In this document: positions 59,342 through 64,000 of the stretch, in pieces
Layout of the letters: the number at the start of each line of letters is the position of its first letter
Numbering within the stretch: position 1 is the first letter of the stretch
From: Algoriphagus sp. AGSA1
GTDB lineage: Bacteria > Bacteroidota > Bacteroidia > Cytophagales > Cyclobacteriaceae
NCBI RefSeq assembly: GCF_021390545.1
Contig: NZ_JAJUWR010000009.1
Location: 1 to 64,000 of the forward strand
DNA length: 64,000 nucleotides
Direction: 5' to 3'
Made by a program: the position numbers and the translations under genes
Notes under the pieces: model-generated
What the model was told of the DNA's origin: nothing
The model's database searches: none
Seen by the model: only the letters and a program-made list of their open reading frames with translations

Positions 59342-59507
59342 GGTTCTACCACGAATTTAATGGAAGACAGACCCAAACAAGTACGAGCAACAGTAGATAC
59401 TTTAAAAGGAATGCTATTATTTGAGCCTTTAAACGGGATTAACTCGATAGCATTCCTTATTTATACCAACTAGGATTTGTGTTTTCCACTAACTTAAGGG
59501 TAGAACC
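59342..59507 (-). ncRNA. Nested inverted-repeat structure next to the reverse transcriptase
   Basis: An outer 9-bp pair (GGTTCTACC at 59342-59350, GGTAGAACC at 59499-59507) encloses an inner perfect 12-bp pair (AAGGAATGCTAT at 59406-59417, ATAGCATTCCTT at 59447-59458) with a 29-nt loop. The parts between the two stems also resemble each other as inverted copies (TTTAATGGAAGACAGA versus GTTAGTGGAAAACACA), so the whole 166 bp can fold as one imperfect hairpin. On the minus strand it begins 7 bp after the RT stop codon. It could be a template RNA, a terminator or a MITE-like element. Confidence 0.5.
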
Positions 59508-59514
59508 ATTAAAA

Positions 59515-61008
59515 CTATTCGTAATAACCTGAATGTGGATTCATAACTCGCTCAATACCTTCATTTTTCAAACCTATTTGAATCGCATTGTGAATTCGAA
59601 GAAAGCTAGGGATTTTAAGTAAGCCTTTTCTTCCTGTTACTAAAGTAATTCTACATTCTTCTAAAAGAACATCTGTAGGGCGGTTAAATGGAAATTGTCT
59701 ATTGTTCCAACTAGGATTAATTGTTTTTAATTCTTTTTGACGTCTATTTAAAGTACTCGAAATCATACAAAGTAACCATTTATCAAGATTTTGAAGTTGT
59801 TCAATGTCATTGATTAAAGGATAGAAGCTCATGATTCCCTTAAATCTTAGTACTTTAAATGTGCCATTAATATATTTTTTTAAAGATGACTCAGTTAAAT
59901 TTCCATATAAATATCTTCTAATCTCCATTATAGCACTTAAGAAATTCTTATCAATTCCGTTTTCAGGAAAATTTCGAGAATGGACTTCAGAGGGCTTGAG
60001 CGGTTGAAGGAGATTCTTATATAAGAGGTAAGTGATTTGCTTTTTTATTTTAGTGATTGATCTGTCTTTAATACTGATTTTATCTGTTGAGATCTTATAA
60101 CCTAAGAATTCGACAAATTCCTTTGTATTTAAAAATTCAGAGCTAATATTTTTGCTTTGAAGTAAAGAAATGCCATCTGACTTATTGTAGTTAATAGCTA
60201 TTCCTGCCTCAATAGCAAAATTGTTTATAACTTCGAATGCTGTTGATATTTTTGAATATTCTTTTGACCAAATTATAGTGTCATCAGCATATCTTGCGAA
60301 TCGAACGCCTAGATCTTCCAATGCACGATCAAGTTTCCAGCATACCACATTAGCTAAAAAAAGAGAAATTGATGTTCCTAATGGGATTCCTTTATCTCGA
60401 TCAGACAAGAATGCCTTTATTATTTTCATATCCATTTCACTCCACAAAAATGCATTTTCATCTAATTGAGTATATAAGTATTTATGATTTATAGAACCAA
60501 AGAAATCACTAAAATCAAACTCTGCAACAAAAATTCGTGGTACTTGCTTTAATTCATTCGCAATATCCTGTATGGCATAGTGTATATTTCGATCGTTTCT
60601 GTAAGCATATGTCAACGAACTGAATCTGTGTTTGTTTTTGCTTAATAAGTTATGGTAAAACCGATCTGATACTGCGGAATCTTGAATTTGATATATACTT
60701 ATTAATCTTTTACCGCCATTAGGTTTGGGAATTTCCTTAGTTATGGGTTTGTTTGGAACGTACGTGCCTTTTAAAATTTTTTGGCTCACTGCTTTTGCTA
60801 TCTGTTTTTTTCGTTTATAAACATAAAATGGATTATACTTTTTGTCTTTTTTCCACTCTAGAGGAATCCTCACATCTTTAGAAGTAGGTACTATATAATT
60901 CTTGTTTTTTCGGGCAATTGACAAATGAATAAAATTGTGATAAGAATTATATTTTTCACATAATTCTTTTGCTTGCTTTTCTATGTCCTTAAGAAGAAAT
61001 TTTTCCAT
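59515..61008 (-). CDS. Stand-alone reverse transcriptase (candidate DRT/Abi-type defence RT)
   Basis: The 497-residue protein has the RT motifs IPKPNGGKRLISI (motif 0/1 region), FVAEFDFSDFFGSINH (motif A), GIPLGTSISLFLANV (motif B) and VRFARYADDTIIW (motif C, YADD at 240-243), followed by a helical ~230-residue C-terminus. There is no maturase X domain or endonuclease. The retron RT tail motif is not convincing, so a defence-type RT is more likely than a group II intron. I chose the ATG at 61008, because an upstream TTG frame would run through a hairpin. It lies next to structured non-coding DNA on both sides. Confidence 0.88.
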   Translation of the reverse strand: MEKFLLKDIEKQAKELCEKYNSYHNFIHLSIARKNKNYIVPTSKDVRIPLEWKKDKKYNPFYVYKRKKQIAKAVSQKILKGTYVPNKPITKEIPKPNGGKRLISIYQIQDSAVSDRFYHNLLSKNKHRFSSLTYAYRNDRNIHYAIQDIANELKQVPRIFVAEFDFSDFFGSINHKYLYTQLDENAFLWSEMDMKIIKAFLSDRDKGIPLGTSISLFLANVVCWKLDRALEDLGVRFARYADDTIIWSKEYSKISTAFEVINNFAIEAGIAINYNKSDGISLLQSKNISSEFLNTKEFVEFLGYKISTDKISIKDRSITKIKKQITYLLYKNLLQPLKPSEVHSRNFPENGIDKNFLSAIMEIRRYLYGNLTESSLKKYINGTFKVLRFKGIMSFYPLINDIEQLQNLDKWLLCMISSTLNRRQKELKTINPSWNNRQFPFNRPTDVLLEECRITLVTGRKGLLKIPSFLRIHNAIQIGLKNEGIERVMNPHSGYYE

Positions 61009-61307
61009 AATTAATAAAACAAAATTGCCCTGCCGAAGCAAGGCAAATCCACGGAATACACAATTAAAAGTAAGCTCTTAATTAATAGTCATTTTTAAGT
61101 AAAACAACCATACCTTGCTCAAATGATTTTCAAATGGGCTGTAGTGCAATCCGTTAGCTCCATAAGAGCAGATTAGTAATAACAATTTAATTGAAAATAT
61201 CTAGTGTTTTTCAAAATCTTCTAAATTTTAATACCTAATGAGCGTAGTTTGAGGAACCTTTCATATATCTTCTATCAGCGGGTCAATTTGTTTTAGCTAG
61301 TTGATTA
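61009..61307 (-). other. Non-coding leader of the reverse transcriptase gene
   Basis: About 300 bp between the XRE gene and the RT start have no gene. A 9-bp stem with a UUCG loop (as RNA: TTGCCTTGC and GCAGGGCAA, positions 61046-61025) ends 16 bp before the RT ATG. Defence RTs often have an associated RNA upstream, so this is a candidate site, but I see no long conserved fold other than this hairpin. Confidence 0.45.
61025..61046 (-). promoter_or_regulatory. UUCG hairpin directly before the RT start
   Basis: On the transcript of the minus strand, TTGCCTTGC pairs with GCAGGGCAA (one G-U) around a TTCG tetraloop, the most stable tetraloop class. It is 16 nt from the ATG and could limit ribosome access or mark the end of a processed leader RNA. 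Confidence 0.5.
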
Positions 61308-61610
61308 TCAGTCATTATTGTTATAAGTGCTTATGAAGCCACTATTGCTATTACTTCTTTCCCCAACATTATTGTGATTGACTAATGCGCTTTCAGTAAA
61401 GAAAAATTCTGCAGGAATTTCAAAGAATTTACTAAGCTTAACCGCATTTTCGATTGTTAACCTCTTTTTACCATCTATTGTTGCCACAAGATCTTCCTTA
61501 GGAATATGAGAACCTTTTGCAACCTCAGAAAGGTCTAGATTTTTATCTAATAGAAGAGTATTAATTATAATTCCAGCACTTGTCATTTTATTTCGATATA
61601 AGGTTGTCAA
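61308..61610 (-). CDS. XRE-like small helix-turn-helix protein
   Basis: The 100-residue protein has a Cro/CI-type helix-turn-helix (LDLSEVAKGSHIPKEDLVAT then LTIENAVKLSKFFEIPAEFF) and a tail with NVGERSNSNSGFISTY. The tail motif is shared with the upstream neighbour. The first Met overlaps that gene by 23 bp; the Met at 61586 would start 1 bp after its stop, which I consider more likely. It probably regulates the RT locus (inference). Confidence 0.75.
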   Translation of the reverse strand: MTTLYRNKMTSAGIIINTLLLDKNLDLSEVAKGSHIPKEDLVATIDGKKRLTIENAVKLSKFFEIPAEFFFTESALVNHNNVGERSNSNSGFISTYNNND

Positions 61611-62001
61611 TTTTACTTTTTAAAATTTCAATCATCTCTTTTAATAAGGAGATTTGAGATTCCTTTTCTTTTAATTGCAGGTCTTTTTCCAAGAGCAATC
61701 TTTCATAGAACGCATCAGCACTTTTCTCATTAATATAAGTATTAATGTAACCACTGTTGCTATTACTTTTTGGGCCAGTATTATTGAAATTTATCACAGG
61801 AAGGTCCTCTGCCAAGAAATAGTCTGGTTTCACTTGGTAGAGGTCGGCTAGTTGTTGAATTCGATCTACCGTTAATTTGGACTTTCCAGATTCCAAACTT
61901 GAATAGGTTTTTTGGTTAATGTTCAGAACATTCGCCACATATTCTTGGGAGTATTCGTTGGATTCTCTGAGTATTCGCATTATTCTCTGTGGTTGTTCCA
62001 T
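61588..62001 (-). CDS. XRE family transcriptional regulator with coiled-coil tail
   Basis: The 137-residue protein has a clear XRE helix-turn-helix (SQEYVANVLNINQKTYSSLE, SGKSKLTVDRIQQLADLYQV), a linker with NTGPKSNSNSGYINTY and a C-terminal coiled coil (ERLLLEKDLQLKEKESQISL). It is first in a run of XRE-XRE-RT on the minus strand. The shared SNSNSG motif with the next gene points to a duplicated regulator module. Confidence 0.88.
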   Translation of the reverse strand: MEQPQRIMRILRESNEYSQEYVANVLNINQKTYSSLESGKSKLTVDRIQQLADLYQVKPDYFLAEDLPVINFNNTGPKSNSNSGYINTYINEKSADAFYERLLLEKDLQLKEKESQISLLKEMIEILKSKIDNLISK

Positions 62002-62880
62002 ATTAGGCGTCTATAGAGTGAATTAGGTCAAATACCTCTTGTTTACAGTTTTAAAACCCCTTTCGAGAGAATTGATATTCCAATATTTGTTCATAGCTGA
62101 AACTTAGTTCAATATAGCAAACATTCTGCTTACAGAGCGTATAAATCAGGATTTTCATCAAGAAAAGTTAGACAGTAAATGTCCCAAACCAGTCACATAC
62201 GTAAATATAGTTGGATTTTCTTTCAGAGGAATCACTTAGGTGTGCTTAGTTTTCAAGAGGATAAAGCTTGCTCTCTACCTATTAATCTATTCCCAGTGGA
62301 ACAGGGCATTATCGCATCAGATCGCCTGTATCCCCTGAAGCCCAAGAATCCGATCTGAGATAGGATTACTTTTAAGACCGATTAAGGGGAGGTGCACATC
62401 CCTGAGCAGATCGGTTACTGCATACGCACGTCAGCAAGCTATGGATAGCTGGTAGAGCTGACACATTACATCTTATTATTAATTAATGCTGGTTGGTCGG
62501 ATAGACTGAGGTGGGATTCTTGTGTCTAGATAGTATCAAGTATCAGGTAGCTAGTATCAAGAGGGTAGAAGAGCCAAGAGGCAAGAAGCTAGAGTCAAGA
62601 GTCATGAATCAAGCGTTCGTGATAGTGCTTTCAGCTTTGAGCTTTGATCTCTCGCACTTCCCTTCTGAACACTGAGACTGCCTATTGGGACTGAGATTTC
62701 TCCTCGTACCTCGTCGAAATGACCTGAAGACTGCGACTGCCTACTGACCACTTTCTTCGGTCTTCGGTCTTCCAGCTTAAAACAAAAAGCACATGAAATG
62801 CCTGAAGCAGGATAGCTATGTCTAATTCTATCTCAGTTGAAGGCATTCCATGAGGCCATTAAAAAACAATTATAAATCTC
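62002..62880. other. Long intergenic stretch with low-complexity repeats
   Basis: About 880 bp without a gene. From 62520 to 62780 the text is built from short repeated words (TATCAAG, AAGAGGCAAGAAG, GACTGC, TTCGGTCTTCGGTCTTC) of a kind often seen in Bacteroidota spacers. The left half is unremarkable. It separates the RT locus from the TlpA-like gene. Confidence 0.5.
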
Positions 62881-64000
62881 ATGAAAAAAAACATACTCAT
62901 CTGCTTAGTGGGACTGCTATGTCTTCCCACAAGCACACTAACGGCACAAGTTGCTGATTCACCCGGGGCGGATTTTCTTCATAGGTCGCAGCCCCACGTC
63001 TCCCCTGAACAAGGAGGCACCCATCGGGGCGGGGTCACCCGCTCCGATACTTTGTCCATTGGCGACCAGATGCCTGAGGGGATCGAGTTCTCGGATGTAT
63101 TGCAGTACGATTCGGATAAACTCAAACTGGAGGACTTTGAAGGGAAGTACCTGGTGTTTCAGTTCTGGGCTACCTGGTGTACGGCCAGTTCTGGCTTTCT
63201 CCCCGAGCTGGATAAGCTGCAGCGGCAATTTGAGGATAGCTTACAGATTCTCCCGATTACTTACCAGCCAAGAGAGGAAGTAATTGAGTCCATGAAGCTG
63301 CGCCCTGTACTGCAGCAGTTGGGTTTCCCGCTGATCGTAGCGGATAATAGGCTCAGAAAAATATTTCCACATGTCACCTTTCCGCACTTGGTGATTATAG
63401 ATCCACATGGCGAAGTGGTGGCCATCACCGGGGCACAAGATTTCACCGCAGAGCATATCAGTGAACTGCTTGCAGACGGCACCGCTGATTTCCGTACCAA
63501 GGTGGACCAGCAGGTTTCGCTGGATATGGATGAAAGACTGATCAGCGGAAACAGCCATATCCCCAATAAAAACATCCGCTACCAATCTGCCCTCACCTCC
63601 TATATACCAGGGGTGCCCGGTTCCACCTTGGATTCCCGGGAGGATGGTGCCCATATCCTGATGGTAAACTCCCCCCTTATCAAGCTTTACCGACAAGCAT
63701 ACACGGGCAGGGATCTGGCCAATTTCTTTTCCAGCAACAGGATCATTGCCGAAGGTTTTGATGAAGAGGAGCTCGACAGCAGAAAATCCGGACTGGACTA
63801 TATCGCCTGGATGGAGAAGGGGGATAAGGTATTTGGCTATGAACTCATCGCTCCGCCGGGAGTGGATCAATACGCGCTCATGCGCCAGGATCTGAAGCGC
63901 TACTTCCCCCATATCAAAGCGGAGGTGCAGCCAAGGAAAAGGACAGTGCTCGCCCTTGTGCAGCAGGAAGGATTTCGCTACCCGCCCTCGGAAGCGGATA
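62881..64000 (+). CDS. TlpA-like exported thioredoxin-fold protein (runs off the window)
   Basis: The frame is open to the window end, giving 373 codons so far. It has a signal peptide (MKKNILICLVGLLCLPTSTL) and a TlpA-type thioredoxin fold with KLEDFEGKYLVFQFWATWCT. The active site reads Cys-Thr-Ala-Ser rather than Cys-x-x-Cys, so disulphide chemistry would lack the resolving cysteine. A Gly/His/Arg/Pro-rich segment (about 24-55) is unusual. The C-terminal part resembles the DUF3738-like portion found with such proteins in Bacteroidota. Confidence 0.85.
   Translation, partial: MKKNILICLVGLLCLPTSTLTAQVADSPGADFLHRSQPHVSPEQGGTHRGGVTRSDTLSIGDQMPEGIEFSDVLQYDSDKLKLEDFEGKYLVFQFWATWCTASSGFLPELDKLQRQFEDSLQILPITYQPREEVIESMKLRPVLQQLGFPLIVADNRLRKIFPHVTFPHLVIIDPHGEVVAITGAQDFTAEHISELLADGTADFRTKVDQQVSLDMDERLISGNSHIPNKNIRYQSALTSYIPGVPGSTLDSREDGAHILMVNSPLIKLYRQAYTGRDLANFFSSNRIIAEGFDEEELDSRKSGLDYIAWMEKGDKVFGYELIAPPGVDQYALMRQDLKRYFPHIKAEVQPRKRTVLALVQQEGFRYPPSEAD

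Noticed and set aside
59342..59507. Inverted repeat read as an integron attC site
   Set aside because: No GTTRRRY/RYYYAAC boxes and no integrase nearby.
59515..61041. RT read as part of a retron or an intact group II intron
   Set aside because: No maturase X or endonuclease domain, no domain V nearby and no convincing retron tail motif; the group II remnant in this window is 40 kb away and unrelated in position.
62520..62780. Short repeated words read as a CRISPR array
   Set aside because: The words vary in length and spacing, and there are no uniform repeats with unique spacers; no cas genes are present.

Overview
The window looks like a chromosomal segment of a Bacteroidota bacterium, most likely of the Cytophagia/Cyclobacteriaceae (Algoriphagus-like) type. 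The reasons are family content and gene style: PAS-rich histidine kinases with a HisKA motif of the SHDLQEP type, PadR plus FtsX-type permeases with a PadR-linked N-terminal prefix, ECF sigma/anti-sigma pairs, CHAT-TPR proteins, TlpA-like thioredoxins, many lipoproteins and the near absence of Shine-Dalgarno sites. The genus is an inference. No rRNA, tRNA or CRISPR array was recognised.

Region 1 (1-18.9 kb) is a stress/redox block. It holds two SDR dehydrogenases, an internally deleted zinc alcohol dehydrogenase, an AraC regulator with a single-domain receiver, a ferritin-like DUF892 protein, a divergent sigma-54 activator and PAS histidine kinase, a CinA-like protein, small membrane proteins, a dodecin, an FAD/NAD-binding protein, an RSH-type HD hydrolase, a pyruvate-oxidase-like ThDP enzyme, an SPW-repeat membrane protein and an FMN reductase. 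A -24/-12 promoter-like site precedes the ferritin-like gene. The sigma-54 activator carries Glu where the phospho-accepting Asp is expected.

Region 2 (19-26.3 kb) starts with a sugar-nucleotide epimerase that has been cut and fused in frame to the 3' end of a group II intron (maturase tail plus degenerate domain V). A visibly more A+T-rich block follows, made of small regulator/SDR cassettes (HxlR-SDR-SnoaL, TetR-SDR, SDR-membrane protein-AraC-ABM). It includes a frameshifted, truncated DNA glycosylase and a duplicated 20-bp sequence. Two palindromes that share a core lie just before tetR and just before the SDR it probably controls.

Region 3 (27-34.6 kb) has a PadR/ABC-permease operon, a LysR-controlled quinone-detoxification pair (MdaB-like and YgiN-like), and decayed intergenic DNA with a relic antiporter.

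Region 4 (34.6-46.5 kb) contains a secreted CHAT-TPR protein convergent with an ECF sigma factor and its TPR-bearing membrane partner, then a run of exported proteins: an outer-membrane barrel, two lipoproteins, a lipocalin-like protein and a beta-propeller. Dispersed intergenic repeats with a co-varying hairpin occur at 32.7, 45.5 and 48.4 kb.

Region 5 (46.9-62 kb) reads as a defence island. It has an AlbA_2/ATPase regulator, a HEPN plus membrane-anchored PIN pair, a TcmP/three-Cys-motif pair, a SEFIR + KAP NTPase + DUF6602 nuclease-like operon, an HNH relic, and a stand-alone reverse transcriptase with structured non-coding DNA on both sides and two XRE regulators upstream. The HEPN-PIN pair, the SEFIR-KAP-DUF6602 operon and the RT locus are the best candidates for undescribed systems. 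The window ends inside a TlpA-like exported protein that lacks the second active-site cysteine.
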